Shown: one piece after another, positions 18,401 to 30,379 of the stretch
Layout of the letters: each line of letters opens with the position of its first letter
How positions within the stretch are numbered: the first letter of the stretch is position 1
From: an uncultured Sutterella sp.
Lineage (GTDB): Bacteria; Pseudomonadota; Gammaproteobacteria; Burkholderiales; Burkholderiaceae_F
Reading direction: 5' to 3'
Length of the DNA stretch: 64,000 nucleotides
NCBI GenBank assembly: GCA_900545335.1
Contig: UQYP01000004.1
Coordinates: 74,098 to 138,097, forward strand
The notes under the pieces: generated by a model
Database searches by the model: none
Told to the model about the DNA's origin: nothing
What the model saw: the letters and a program-made list of their open reading frames with translations, nothing else
Made by a program: the position numbers and the translations under genes

Positions 18401-18951
18401 TAGCCGATTTAGAGCAGGCGATTGCAACGATTGAAGCAGCGATTAAGAAAATCGACCATGAAACCCGCTCGCTTTTGACCGATACCTTCAATCGCGTGAA
18501 CGAAGCTTTTAATCAAAAGTTCACGCAGCTCTTTAACGGCGGACATGCAAGGCTTGAGATGACAAGTGACGATGCGCTTGAAGCCGGCATCGAAATGTAT
18601 GCGAATCCCCCGGGCAAACACAATCACTCCATCCGTCAGTTATCGGGCGGGGAGTTGACACTGACGGCAACGGCCTTGGTTTTTGCGTTCTTTACGCTTA
18701 ATCCCGCTCCCTTCTGTCTTTTGGATGAAATCGATGCGCCGCTTGATGAAGCCAATCAGGAAAGACTTTCCAGATTGGTCGGAGCCATGAGCGCCAACAC
18801 TCAATTTATGATGATTACGCACCATCGGGTGACGATGGAGCATACCAATCAGTTAATCGGCGTAACCATGAAGGAGCCCGGCGTATCGCGCGTCGTGAGC
18901 GTTGATATTGCTGAGGCAAGCCAATACGCTCAAAAACCGTCAGGGCGCTGA
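15421..18951 (+). CDS. smc: Chromosome segregation protein SMC
   Basis: An 1176-residue condensin ATPase that organises and segregates the chromosome. The N-terminal head has a Walker A motif GPNGCGKSNV (31-40). Long coiled coils flank a hinge around 520-650. The C-terminal head contains the signature LSGGE (about 1074) and Walker B LLDEIDAPLD (about 1099). The start codon is GTG; the N-terminus MRLRQIRISGFKSF is exactly family-like. It heads the smc-(yczE-like)-zipA-ligA series, where a membrane gene is inserted compared with the usual smc-zipA-ligA order. scpA and scpB are not in the window. Confidence 0.97.
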   Translation: MRLRQIRISGFKSFADLTVIEVPSSIVGIVGPNGCGKSNVIEAVRWALGEGKASDLRCKSMSELIFAGSDNRKPAGRAMVELVFDNSDGTLQGPWGSYADISVKRVLTRDNTSSYLINNQQVRATDVRDLFMGTGLGANSYAIISQGMVTEFAKDSPEKRREYLEEAAGVSKYKKRRKEAESKLASTRANLERVSDLQVTRRESLKRLEEEARVAQEYQELNSQRQARESLWWFTQMVEAKNAIDRVNAQIAAAQAEVNKNDSELIRLRQNLQQLRTDLNDANITVLGKTQSLADVDRQISAVEGNIRSIIERRALMQTQLESYRSMVEARGREIKAQGERIHQLSAEREEKEELVSTANERQTALEEKKFAAEDLAAQKQALFENLQKESSRIENDSRALSLELARLSKTKEELTLRLEKFKREASQTTAPDTKRFEALKEELAVVKEDNEALKIEREESQAMLEEARESFSACQTAMHEKEQRLAAINAKLATLKDLEEKSLTQDKLYEWLEHQGLSSLSRLFEKLEPQNGWARALEAVLRERVNALGISNLSVAAAFAQTPPPAKLTFYSTVIAAEPQSESAQGLVGLITKLQFDHKNAETRAALTRWLSHYYVADSIKDAVARVNLLPEGAHFVTPEGHMVDKLSVNFWADDSTGLLSRRAEISCLEEEALNLRHELEALQREMGEARINVSKMSERLQSANSHFETVRAKESDLALEVTRLSAAIEAYKNRSAELGEWIEEAQAQLEETIVAIEAADERFSMLDEEVAIRQQKSEDARLAWEAARDEAHRADQAFNVFAYTQREVELALKTLSERIAEAQRAQLLAQNEQAELKEKIEAVSAALEELDEDSEKAGLQELLAKREEAAGALDKSKNDLTAVETAVAQAEKALESFEETKRQEQNRMADLVSKRGQHEIEYGTVRSRLEELNYDEADLRTRYETERPKLSALRQEVERIARQMAQLGAVNHAALEQLKTEREEVERIDREVADLEQAIATIEAAIKKIDHETRSLLTDTFNRVNEAFNQKFTQLFNGGHARLEMTSDDALEAGIEMYANPPGKHNHSIRQLSGGELTLTATALVFAFFTLNPAPFCLLDEIDAPLDEANQERLSRLVGAMSANTQFMMITHHRVTMEHTNQLIGVTMKEPGVSRVVSVDIAEASQYAQKPSGR

Positions 18952-18998
18952 CGGATTTAAATCGGGTATTTCCGCCTGTTATTTCTGCTGAATCGAAG

Positions 18999-19652
18999 TT
19001 GAATCAGTCGGATTTCGTATCCGACTGGGGTTATTGCATTTATGTTTGGGAAAGCAACGAGATAATTGTTAGATTTTTGATTTTCTTTTTTGGTTTGTGT
19101 GTATTGTCCTTAGGAATTGCAACTGTGACCAATGCCGGTTTAGGCACAGGAACAGTCAGTTCTGTGGCTTTTGTTTTAAATCGCCTGACAGATTTCTCGA
19201 TGGGCTTTTTTGTTTTTCTGACCAATGTCTTCTTTTTCGTTTTGCAAATTATTGTTGACTCTAAAGGTTTGTTTAAAAAAGCATTAAGGCAGCTGTCCAT
19301 CTGCTTTGTTTTCGGAATGATATTCGATGTTGCGCTCTGGGTGAGCGGACATATTGTTCCTCAGAATTACTGCGAGCAGCTTGTCATGACCTTTTTAGGA
19401 AGTACGCTCACCGGTTTGGGAATTGCTTCGATGGTCTTTGCGCGTTTGGCTATTTTGCCGCCGGAAGGTTTTGTTCAGGCCATCATGAACCGCTGGGGAG
19501 GATCATTCGGAACGCTGCGCATGAGTGCAGATCTTTTCCTGTTGGCAAGCGCTACGATCATCTCTTTTTTGAGTTTGGGAACAATTGTGGGCATCCGGGA
19601 AGGAACATTGATTACGGCTTTGTGCTCAGGACAATTGCTAAATTTTTTCTGA
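18999..19652 (+). CDS. YczE/YitT-like multipass membrane protein
   Basis: A membrane protein of about 200-217 residues with five to six hydrophobic segments and a LGTGTVSSVAF loop typical of YczE/YitT-like (DUF6198-type) proteins. Their function is unknown. The start is unclear: the longest frame begins with TTG at 18999, and there is no in-frame ATG before the second helix. A TTG near 19076 would begin the first membrane segment (LIFFFGLCVLSLG). It lies between smc and zipA on the same strand. Confidence 0.6.
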   Translation: MNQSDFVSDWGYCIYVWESNEIIVRFLIFFFGLCVLSLGIATVTNAGLGTGTVSSVAFVLNRLTDFSMGFFVFLTNVFFFVLQIIVDSKGLFKKALRQLSICFVFGMIFDVALWVSGHIVPQNYCEQLVMTFLGSTLTGLGIASMVFARLAILPPEGFVQAIMNRWGGSFGTLRMSADLFLLASATIISFLSLGTIVGIREGTLITALCSGQLLNFF

Positions 19653-19829
19653 AAGGCTGGGCGAAATTTTTTCCAAAGCACAGTCCGATCGATTAATCAG
19701 AAAAATTCTTGCTCTAAGGCTGAAAAGATAGACGTCCTTGATCTAAAATAACAGGCTGTATCGGAATATTTTCTGTTTTTACGGAAGGGTAAACACGCCG
19801 GTTCGGGCACAGTGTTTTGAGGTTTTTTT

Positions 19830-23253
<3,424 letters not shown>

Positions 23254-23257
23254 AAAA

Positions 23258-23992
23258 ATGCTTGGAATTATTTTCGGCAGCGGTTTTGAACATTTTGTAC
23301 TGGATCAGCAAGAAACCCAAAAGGTTCTGACACCTTTTGGCGAAGTGGAGCTTGAGACGGGGACTTTTAACGGTCAGGCTGTTGTCCTTCTTCACCGTCA
23401 TGGGAAAGATCATCGCTTTGCTCCGCATCAGATTCCTTACAAAGCGCAGATGTGGGCTTTAAAAGAAGCATCGGTTACCGATATTGTCGCCGTGGCTTCT
23501 GTGGGCGGCATGGCAGCAGAAAATGCTCCGGGCCACTTTACGGTACCTGATCAGATTATTGATTACACGTGCGGGCGCGACAGCACTTATTGGGGCGAGG
23601 CCGGGATGCCGATGAGCCACATTGATTTCACAGAACCTTTTGATGAGGGGTTGCGTGAGAAACTTTTGGATGCTGCTCAGACAGCGAAAATTTTCGTTCA
23701 TAACCGCGGAACCTATGCCTGTACTCAGGGACCTCGGTTGGAAACCGCAGCTGAAGTCAGACGAATGATTATGGACGGCTGTGACATGATTGGTATGACG
23801 GCGATGCCCGAAGCAGCGCTGGCACAAGAACTTCAGATGCGTTATGCATTAATCTGCTTCAGTGTCAATTGGGCGGCAGGTCTTGTGGATAAGAAACTGG
23901 ACTTTGAAGCGATTAAAGCCGGCATGAATCATTCTGTCGCGGGCATCGTCAGACTGCTCGGTGTCTTTATTGAGACGAATCGCTTTGCTTAG
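23258..23992 (+). CDS. S-methyl-5'-thioinosine phosphorylase-like enzyme
   Basis: A 244-residue member of the MTAP/PNP phosphorylase family that splits 5'-methylthioinosine (or methylthioadenosine) with phosphate in methionine and purine salvage. The N-terminal GIIFGSGFE, the RHGKDHRFAPHQIPYKAQ phosphate-site region, YACTQGPRLETAAE and GCDMIGMTAMPEA are all as in the family. The last motif (with Asn or Asp later) sets base choice; the protein resembles the Pseudomonas thioinosine enzyme more than MTA phosphorylases, but this is judged by eye. It starts five bases after ligA stops. Confidence 0.8.
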   Translation: MLGIIFGSGFEHFVLDQQETQKVLTPFGEVELETGTFNGQAVVLLHRHGKDHRFAPHQIPYKAQMWALKEASVTDIVAVASVGGMAAENAPGHFTVPDQIIDYTCGRDSTYWGEAGMPMSHIDFTEPFDEGLREKLLDAAQTAKIFVHNRGTYACTQGPRLETAAEVRRMIMDGCDMIGMTAMPEAALAQELQMRYALICFSVNWAAGLVDKKLDFEAIKAGMNHSVAGIVRLLGVFIETNRFA

Positions 23993-24001
23993 GATTAGGC
24001 T

Positions 24002-24427
24002 ATGAAAACAAAGAAATTTATTGCTGTCGGATGTTTTTCCCTGATGATGGCCGCTGCAGCTTCTGCCGGCAGCCTTTCATCTTCAATGGTTCCTGCTGAG
24101 GTTAAAGCGGCTTTTGCCAAGCAATTTCCTGAGGCTCAAGTGCTTGAGTGGGATTTTGAGGAGGATGAAAAGGCCTACGAAGTAGAGGCTAAAGTGCAAC
24201 GCGCTGAAATTAAAGCTCTGTATCGGGAAAACGGAGAATTGATTTCCTCTAAAGAGGATGTCTCAGCCGATAAGATTCCTTCTTTTGTGCTTGAAGAAAT
24301 TCAAAAGAAGTGGCCTAGAGCCGAAGTGCTCGGAGCCAACAAAATCACAAAGCCGAGCGAGACATTCTGGGATGTCGGGCTTAAATTTCGTGACCGCTAC
24401 CACAACGTTAAAGTGCAGGAGCGCTGA
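24002..24427 (+). CDS. PepSY-like secreted protein
   Basis: A 141-residue protein with a clear signal peptide (MKTKKFIAVGCFSLMMAAAA, cleavage near ASAGS). Two short repeats follow of the kind 'P..v..af...fP.a.v..W......YEV', matching PepSY-like (DUF2874) periplasmic proteins. In this organism group such proteins often occur in large families; the role is unknown, perhaps protease inhibition or binding. It is nine bases downstream of the phosphorylase gene and is followed by a terminator. Confidence 0.75.
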   Translation: MKTKKFIAVGCFSLMMAAAASAGSLSSSMVPAEVKAAFAKQFPEAQVLEWDFEEDEKAYEVEAKVQRAEIKALYRENGELISSKEDVSADKIPSFVLEEIQKKWPRAEVLGANKITKPSETFWDVGLKFRDRYHNVKVQER

Positions 24428-24436
24428 TTAATACTC

Positions 24437-24463
24437 AGAGTCCTGCTTTTGAACTCTTTTTTT
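24437..24463 (+). terminator. Terminator after the PepSY-like gene
   Basis: AGAGT pairs with ACTCT across a CCTGCTTTTGA loop, followed by seven T residues, just before the convergent glnD stop codon. Confidence 0.6.
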
Positions 24464-24466
24464 CAA

Positions 24467-27016
24467 TCAGACTTGCGGAGTCAAAACCTCCAGCAAGTCT
24501 TTTTCTATGGCCACTGTCGTGGGAATATCTTTCAGTGCTTCGCCGTCAATGAGGAAAACGTCTTCTACCCGTTCTCCCATGGTCATGATTTTAGCTGTTT
24601 GAAGATTAACATGATATTTATTTAATATTGTTGCAATATCAAACAGCAATCCTATTCTGTCCATACAGGTGATGGAGAGAATGTAGTTTCGGCCGGATTC
24701 ATCGGCTTCGATATTGACGAGCGGCTGAAGAGGAAAGTGGCGTGAGCGCCGTGAGAGTTTCCCGGGCTTGCTCTTCGGAAGTTCCCTGGGGTTTATAAGC
24801 CAATCCGTTAACTCTTCTGTGAGCTTTTTCGATAGTTCCATTAAATCTCTGGAGCCGTTATCTGTGACAACAAAGGTGTCAAACGCTTTTCGATCCAAAG
24901 TTGTATAGATTCGGGCATCCAAAACGGAGAAACGTTTCTTTTGCAAAAATCCGAGAATGCTCGTGAAAAGTCCGAAACGATCGGGGGTGTAAACCAGAAT
25001 TTCAATTCCTGCGTTTTGAGGTAAAAGCCTCGTGGCTACAAAAGGTGTTTCGGTAGGAAAAACCTTTGAGAGTGAAATCGTTTGCCAGGCAATACTTTCT
25101 GCCGTGTGACGCAGGAAATACTGAAGTGTGAGCGTTTTCCAAATGGCTTCGACCTTTTCTTCGGCTACGCCTTCGCTCACGATGATTCGTGCGGCGTCTT
25201 TTTGCCGCTGCAGCAAAAGTGCGCCTCTGTCCGGAGCTCCCTCCTGACGCACGAGGGGCAGGGTTTGCCAATAGAGATCCTGAAGAAGCTGACTTTTCCA
25301 CTGTGTCCAGACCTTGGGGCCGGTTGCCCGGATGTCGCAGACAGTCAAAAGAAATAATCCGTTTAAACGTTCTTCGGTTTGAACAATCTCAGCAAAGCGC
25401 CTGATCACATCGGGGTCTGAGAGATCCTGCTTTTGCGCAACAAGACTCATGGTCAGATGCTCGCGGACAAGAAAAATAAGAAAATCAGTTGTCTGCTGAT
25501 CAATTTGGAATCGTTTGCAGAAGTTTTTAACGATCTCGGCTCCGATTCTTTCATGGTGCCCGCCCAGGCCTTTGCCGATATCGTGAAAAAGGGCCGCAAG
25601 CACAAGCCTCCAATTGTCTTTCATTGCCTGCATCAGACGCGTGCAGATCGGATACTCATGCGCATATTCACTGCGGGTGAAGTATCGGATATTGCGCACA
25701 ACCCGCATCGTATGCTGATCAACCGTATAGGTATGAAAAAGGTCATGCTGCATCTGTCCGACGATATGCTGAAATTCGGGTAAAAATAAGCCCAAAATCC
25801 CCCACTGATTGAGATCGAGAAGAGCGTGGCTGACGCCATGAGGCATTTTCAAAATCTGCATGAACATGGCCTTATTGGCCGGATCATTTTTGAAGTCTTC
25901 ATTGATGAGTTCTCGGGCACTCATTAATTCTCTGAGAAGCGAAACGCTAAGGCGTTTTAAGGGAGCAGAGCTCTCCAGCAGGTAAAACGCTCTCAAAATA
26001 GCATTCGGATCCTCTTTAAAGGCTCCGTCATGCGTGATATCGAGCGTATAGCCTCGGGCAATAAACGTTCGGTCTATAACCGTTTCCTGGACGTGCTTTT
26101 CGCTAAAGAACTTATCTTCGAACATCTGCATGAAGATGTCGGTGAGCTGGCGCACGGTTTTTGCGGTGAGGTAGTAGCGCTTCATGAGCGCTTCGCTTGC
26201 AAGCTGATGCTCAGTGTCTTTGTAGCCCGTTGCTTTTGCAACCGGTGTCTGAATATCAAAAATCAAACGGTCTTCATGACGCCTGGCGATTAAATGCAGA
26301 TAAATTCTGATCGACTGCAGCGCATGATTGACTTCTTTGAGTGTATCGGCTTCGCGCGCAGACAGCGTTTTTGAGGCAAGCATCTCTTCGGCTGTTGCTC
26401 CCAAACCGGCAGCCTGAGAGCACCAGAAAAGAACATGCAGATCTCTTAAGCCGCCCGGACTTTCTTTGACGTTGGGCTCGAGCGAATAGGGCGTATCCTC
26501 GTGCTTTTGATGGCGCTGGCGCATCTCAAGCGCTTTGGCTCTGAAAAAATCCACCGCATCGATTTGACTGAAAAACGATTTCCGGAGCTCTTTAAAAAGC
26601 GCTTCATTGCCGCAGATGAATCTGGCTTCGAGAATAGCGGTCTGAACGGTGATGTCTTTGCTGCTTTCTGTGAGGGTGTCTTCAAGCGTACGAACGCTGC
26701 TTCCTACGGTAAGCCCCATGTCCCAAAGCCTCATGAGAAAGTGCTCGATCTGAGAGGCCATCTCAGGCGTCGGCCGATCTTTCATCAGCACCATCACATC
26801 AAGATCTGAATAAGGGAAAAGCTCTTTTCGCCCGTAGCCGCCGAGCGCCACGAGTGAAATGTCTTTATGCAGTCCTTCACTGAGCGCAAGCTCTCTGATG
26901 CACTCGTCAGCGGCGGCCGTATGCCCGCGCAAATAAGTTGTGACACGACCGTCACAGAGAAATTGCTTCCCCAGATTCTCTGAAGTCGTTTTAAAGTAAT
27001 CAATGAAGTCGTTCAT
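24467..27016 (-). CDS. glnD: Bifunctional uridylyltransferase/uridylyl-removing enzyme GlnD
   Basis: An 849-residue nitrogen sensor that uridylylates PII (GlnB/GlnK) under nitrogen limitation and removes UMP when glutamine is high. The nucleotidyltransferase motif GGYGRKELFPYSDLDVMVL is near 59-77. The HD domain for UMP removal contains LFHDIGKG. Two ACT domains at the C-terminus sense glutamine (about 665-735 and 780-849). Slightly shorter than E. coli GlnD (890) but complete. It diverges from fabF; no PII gene is in the window. Confidence 0.96.
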   Translation of the reverse strand: MNDFIDYFKTTSENLGKQFLCDGRVTTYLRGHTAAADECIRELALSEGLHKDISLVALGGYGRKELFPYSDLDVMVLMKDRPTPEMASQIEHFLMRLWDMGLTVGSSVRTLEDTLTESSKDITVQTAILEARFICGNEALFKELRKSFFSQIDAVDFFRAKALEMRQRHQKHEDTPYSLEPNVKESPGGLRDLHVLFWCSQAAGLGATAEEMLASKTLSAREADTLKEVNHALQSIRIYLHLIARRHEDRLIFDIQTPVAKATGYKDTEHQLASEALMKRYYLTAKTVRQLTDIFMQMFEDKFFSEKHVQETVIDRTFIARGYTLDITHDGAFKEDPNAILRAFYLLESSAPLKRLSVSLLRELMSARELINEDFKNDPANKAMFMQILKMPHGVSHALLDLNQWGILGLFLPEFQHIVGQMQHDLFHTYTVDQHTMRVVRNIRYFTRSEYAHEYPICTRLMQAMKDNWRLVLAALFHDIGKGLGGHHERIGAEIVKNFCKRFQIDQQTTDFLIFLVREHLTMSLVAQKQDLSDPDVIRRFAEIVQTEERLNGLFLLTVCDIRATGPKVWTQWKSQLLQDLYWQTLPLVRQEGAPDRGALLLQRQKDAARIIVSEGVAEEKVEAIWKTLTLQYFLRHTAESIAWQTISLSKVFPTETPFVATRLLPQNAGIEILVYTPDRFGLFTSILGFLQKKRFSVLDARIYTTLDRKAFDTFVVTDNGSRDLMELSKKLTEELTDWLINPRELPKSKPGKLSRRSRHFPLQPLVNIEADESGRNYILSITCMDRIGLLFDIATILNKYHVNLQTAKIMTMGERVEDVFLIDGEALKDIPTTVAIEKDLLEVLTPQV

Positions 27017-27161
27017 AGTGCTTCAGCCCTGTCTCCGTTCCTACAGAAGTTTAGCCAAAATAGGCGATCCCCAACAGAAATTTCTTTTGATACGATCAAA
27101 AGCGTTTTGTTGTTTGAGCGCAGGAGTTTCTGCGGCTCTTTTAGTTAGAAAGGAATATTTA

Positions 27162-28391
27162 ATGCGCAGGGTAGTTGTAACGGGATTGGGGGCCGTGAGC
27201 CCGATCGGAAATGATGTTGAAACGCTTTGGGAAAATGCATTGAAAGGGACAAGCGGCGTTGGTCCTGTGACGAGATTTGATGCATCGGACTTCGGCTGCA
27301 AAATTGCGGCTGAAGTCAAGGATTTTGATGTTTCTTCCTATATGCCTCTTAAAGAAGCCAGACGTTTCGATAGGTTCATTCATTTTGGGATTGCCGCAGC
27401 ATTTCAAGCGATTCGCGACAGCGGTCTCAATACTGAGAAGGAAAATTTGCGCCGTATCGGCTGCGCCGTGGGATCAGGTATCGGCGGCATCCCGATGATT
27501 ACCGACAATCATAAAACACTCATTGAGCGAGGACCTCGCCGAGTTTCGCCTTTTCTGATTCCGGGCTGCATCATTAACATGGTTTCCGGCCAGTTGGCGA
27601 TCATGACAGGATTTAAAGGTCCCAATATGGCTCATGTGAGCGCCTGCTCGACGGGTTTACACAGCATCGGTGAAGCGGCCTGGATGATTAAAAGAGGGGA
27701 CGCGGATGTAATGATTGCGGGCGGCTCCGATGCACCGATCTGTCCGCTTTCAATGGCAGGCTTTGACAGCATGCACGCGATGTCCAGACGCAATGATGAG
27801 CCTCAAAAAGCTTCCCGTCCCTTCGATAAAGACCGCGACGGCTTTGTATTCGGTGAAGGAGCAGGCGTATTGGTTTTGGAAGAGTATGAGCATGCGCTTG
27901 CGCGAGGCGCAAAAATCTATGCTGAACTCGTGGGATACGGTTTGACGGCTGACGCTCATCACATCACGACTCCCAATACCGAAGGGCCCTCGTACTGCAT
28001 GCAGATGGCCATTAATCAGGCAGGAATCAAACCGCAGGATATTGATTACCTCAATGCACACGGAACGTCGACTGTTTTGGGTGATGTGAATGAAACCAAA
28101 GCGATTAAAGAAGTGTTTGCCGAGCACGCAAAGCATTTGGTGATCAGTTCCTCGAAATCCATGATCGGTCACCTGTTCGGAGGTGCGGGCGGCGTGGAAT
28201 CGGTTTTGACCGTTCTGGCTTTGCATCATCAAGTGGTGCCGCCGACCATTAACCTCGACAATCCTGATTCCGAATGCGATCTGGACTACTGCGCCAATAC
28301 TGCTCGGGAAAAAACGATTCGCTATGCGATGAAAAATTCGTTCGGTTTCGGCGGAACAAACGGCAGTCTCGTTTTTAAAAAATTGGATTGA
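27162..28391 (+). CDS. fabF: Beta-ketoacyl-ACP synthase II
   Basis: A 409-residue condensing enzyme for fatty acid elongation. The catalytic Cys162 lies in SACSTG, His300 in NAHGTSTVLGD, and Lys332/His337 in SSKSMIGHLFGGAGG. The ATG at 27162 has an AAAGGA site and gives the usual MRRVVVTGLGAVSPIG start; the longer frame from 27003 is not used. It stands alone, without acpP or fabG beside it, which is unlike the usual fab cluster and suggests a second or specialised copy; the actual number in the genome is not visible here. Confidence 0.93.
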   Translation: MRRVVVTGLGAVSPIGNDVETLWENALKGTSGVGPVTRFDASDFGCKIAAEVKDFDVSSYMPLKEARRFDRFIHFGIAAAFQAIRDSGLNTEKENLRRIGCAVGSGIGGIPMITDNHKTLIERGPRRVSPFLIPGCIINMVSGQLAIMTGFKGPNMAHVSACSTGLHSIGEAAWMIKRGDADVMIAGGSDAPICPLSMAGFDSMHAMSRRNDEPQKASRPFDKDRDGFVFGEGAGVLVLEEYEHALARGAKIYAELVGYGLTADAHHITTPNTEGPSYCMQMAINQAGIKPQDIDYLNAHGTSTVLGDVNETKAIKEVFAEHAKHLVISSSKSMIGHLFGGAGGVESVLTVLALHHQVVPPTINLDNPDSECDLDYCANTAREKTIRYAMKNSFGFGGTNGSLVFKKLD

Positions 28392-28413
28392 AGTTTTTGT
28401 TCTGATACAAATT

Positions 28414-28447
28414 AGGCCGCTCGGAATGATTCCTGCGGCCTTTTTTT
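28414..28447 (+). terminator. Terminator after fabF
   Basis: AGGCCGC (28414-28420) pairs with GCGGCCT (28435-28441), with an inner GGAAT/ATTCC stem, followed by seven T residues. It sits between the converging fabF and map. Confidence 0.9.
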
Positions 28448-28449
28448 GT

Positions 28450-29253
28450 TTAGTGCTTGATGTAATCGGGGATCGGGGGGTAGCCTTCCGAGAGGGTAAG
28501 TACTTCGTAGCCCGTTTCAGTCACAAGCACCGTGTGTTCCCACTGAGCCGATAAGCTGCGGTCGGCTGTTACAACAGTCCAGCCGTCATTGAGTTCAGAG
28601 ATGTGACGGCGTCCGGCGTTGAGCATCGGTTCAACGGTAAAGATCATGCCCGGTTTCATGATGATGCGGTTGTCACGCGTGTCGTAGTGACAGACAAAAG
28701 GATCTTCATGGAAATTGCGTCCGACTCCGTGTCCGCCGTATTCATGCACCACGGAAAGTCCTTCGGCATGAGCCACTTTTTCACAGGCAATGCCCACATC
28801 ATTTAAGGGGCGCCCGGGGCAGATAGCGGCAATGCCGCGCCACATACTTTCATAAGTGGCTTCAACGAGGTGACGGGCAGAAACAGAAACTTTGTTGCCG
28901 ACCATAAACATACGGCTTGTGTCGCCGTAAAAACCGTCGAGAATAACCGTCACATCAATATTGACGATATCGCCCTTTTTGAGAGCTTTTTCAGAGGGGA
29001 TCCCGTGGCAGACCACGTGGTTGACCGAAATGCAGGTTGAACCCGGATAGGGGGTAAAGCCCTTCGGGGCATAGCCCAGGCAGGCAGACTTTGCACCGTG
29101 AGCCAGCATAAAGTCGTTCATTTTGTTGTCAAGATCAATCGTCTTTGCACCGGCAACGACAAAGGGCTCAATGAAATCAAGCACTTGGCTTGCCAAACGG
29201 CAGGCTTTGCGCATTCCTTCAATTTCTTCTGCGGTTTTAATGACAATAGCCAT
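28450..29253 (-). CDS. map: Methionine aminopeptidase, type I
   Basis: A 267-residue metalloenzyme that removes the starting methionine from new proteins. Family motifs are intact: HGAKSACLGYAPKGFTPYPG, NHVVCHGIPS, the first metal Asp in NIDVTVILDGFYGDTSRM, GHGVGRNFHEDP with the catalytic His, and the last Glu in WEHTVLVTE. No N-terminal zinc finger or SH3 extension. It diverges from rpsB, the standard arrangement in many proteobacteria. Confidence 0.96.
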   Translation of the reverse strand: MAIVIKTAEEIEGMRKACRLASQVLDFIEPFVVAGAKTIDLDNKMNDFMLAHGAKSACLGYAPKGFTPYPGSTCISVNHVVCHGIPSEKALKKGDIVNIDVTVILDGFYGDTSRMFMVGNKVSVSARHLVEATYESMWRGIAAICPGRPLNDVGIACEKVAHAEGLSVVHEYGGHGVGRNFHEDPFVCHYDTRDNRIIMKPGMIFTVEPMLNAGRRHISELNDGWTVVTADRSLSAQWEHTVLVTETGYEVLTLSEGYPPIPDYIKH

Positions 29254-29292
29254 GGTAATCTTTTCTTACTTATTCAAAATATTGAGAAAATT

Positions 29293-29323
29293 TTGCTTTT
29301 TTCAAGCCGATTTCGCATATAAT
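29293..29323 (+). promoter_or_regulatory. Predicted sigma-70 promoter for rpsB-tsf
   Basis: TTGCTT (29293-29298) and a perfect TATAAT (29318-29323) with 19 bases between. It would give an rpsB leader of about 210 bases. Confidence 0.6.
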
Positions 29324-29334
29324 AGCGAGCTGTG

Positions 29335-29543
29335 CGAAAAAAGCTACTTTTTTCGTGTCGAGAAGCGGTTTATTAGTCTTCCGTCCGCTTGCTCGGCTTT
29401 TTTATTTTCGGAAGGCTCTAATAGCGCAGCGCGCCATCTAACGGTTGTTTTGCCTCAAGACCGCAATTGATGATCAACAGTCAATCGGTTCGCAGAATAT
29501 AGCGGCGCGTTGTCAGTTTTAAACCTTAGAAGGAAAAATTATC
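29335..29543 (+). promoter_or_regulatory. Long rpsB 5' leader with stem-loop
   Basis: The predicted transcript begins near 29330 and carries CGAAAAAAG/CTTTTTTCG (29335-29355, nine pairs, CTA loop), then about 190 bases without an open frame before the AGAAGGA site of rpsB. In other proteobacteria ribosomal protein S2 represses its own operon through the rpsB leader, so an S2-responsive element is plausible but not shown. Confidence 0.4.
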
Positions 29544-30284
29544 ATGGTTAGCATGCGCGAAATGCTCGAAGCCGGTTGCCACTTCGGTCACCAAACTCGC
29601 TTCTGGAATCCGAAGATGGGTCAATACATTTTCGGCGCCCGCAACAAGATTCACATCATCAACCTCGAAAAGACGGTTGTGAAGTTTGAAGAAGCCCTGA
29701 AGTTCGCTCGTGAACTTTCTGCCAAGGGCGGCAAGATTTTGTTCGTTGATACCAAGCGCGGCGGTCGTGACACGATCGTGGCTGAAGCTCAACGTGCCGG
29801 TTGCTGCTATGTTGATCAACGCTGGCTGGGCGGCACGCTCACCAACTTCAAGACCGTGAAGCTCACGATCAAGCGTTTGAAGGACATGGAAGAAACCGTT
29901 GCCAACGGCGGCTTGGACAAGATGACCAAGAAGGAAGCTTTGGACTTCACCCGTGAAGTTGAAAAGCTCAACCGTTCCATCGGCGGTATCAAGGATATGA
30001 CCACGTTGCCTGATGCTTTGTTCATCGTTGACGTCGGCTATCACAAGATTGCCGTTCAGGAAGCCAACAAGTTGGGCATCCCCGTGATCGGCGTTGTGGA
30101 TACGAACTGCAGCCCGCTCGGCATCGACTATGTTATCCCTGGCAACGATGACTCGGCCAAGGCCGTTTCCATCTACGCTTCCGGAATGGCTGACGCCATT
30201 TTGGCCGGCCGCCAAGAAAGCGAAGAAAGCTTGAAGGAAGTCGCCGGTGAAGAAGAATTTGTTGAAGTGGCCGAAGAAGCCTAA
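29544..30284 (+). CDS. rpsB: 30S ribosomal protein S2
   Basis: A 246-residue small-subunit protein. The N-terminus [19 protein letters not shown] and the motifs [20 protein letters not shown] and [15 protein letters not shown] are all typical. The ATG follows AGAAGGA. Codon use is strongly biased (GAA, GGC, GTT), as in highly expressed genes. It is linked to tsf through an attenuator-like hairpin. Confidence 0.98.
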   Translation: MVSMREMLEAGCHFGHQTRFWNPKMGQYIFGARNKIHIINLEKTVVKFEEALKFARELSAKGGKILFVDTKRGGRDTIVAEAQRAGCCYVDQRWLGGTLTNFKTVKLTIKRLKDMEETVANGGLDKMTKKEALDFTREVEKLNRSIGGIKDMTTLPDALFIVDVGYHKIAVQEANKLGIPVIGVVDTNCSPLGIDYVIPGNDDSAKAVSIYASGMADAILAGRQESEESLKEVAGEEEFVEVAEEA

Positions 30285-30309
30285 TAAACTTCAATAGATG
30301 TTCTTTTTC

Positions 30310-30345
30310 GGGGCGAGGATTTGCTAAGAAGCCTCGCCCCTTTTT
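30310..30345 (+). terminator. Terminator/attenuator between rpsB and tsf
   Basis: GGGGCGAGG (30310-30318) and CCTCGCCCC (30332-30340) form nine pairs, followed by five T residues. It ends 34 bases before the tsf start, so it likely sets the S2 to EF-Ts ratio by partial termination. Confidence 0.8.
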
Positions 30346-30379
30346 GAAATTCACAAACCAAACTCTACTGGAGAAATAC

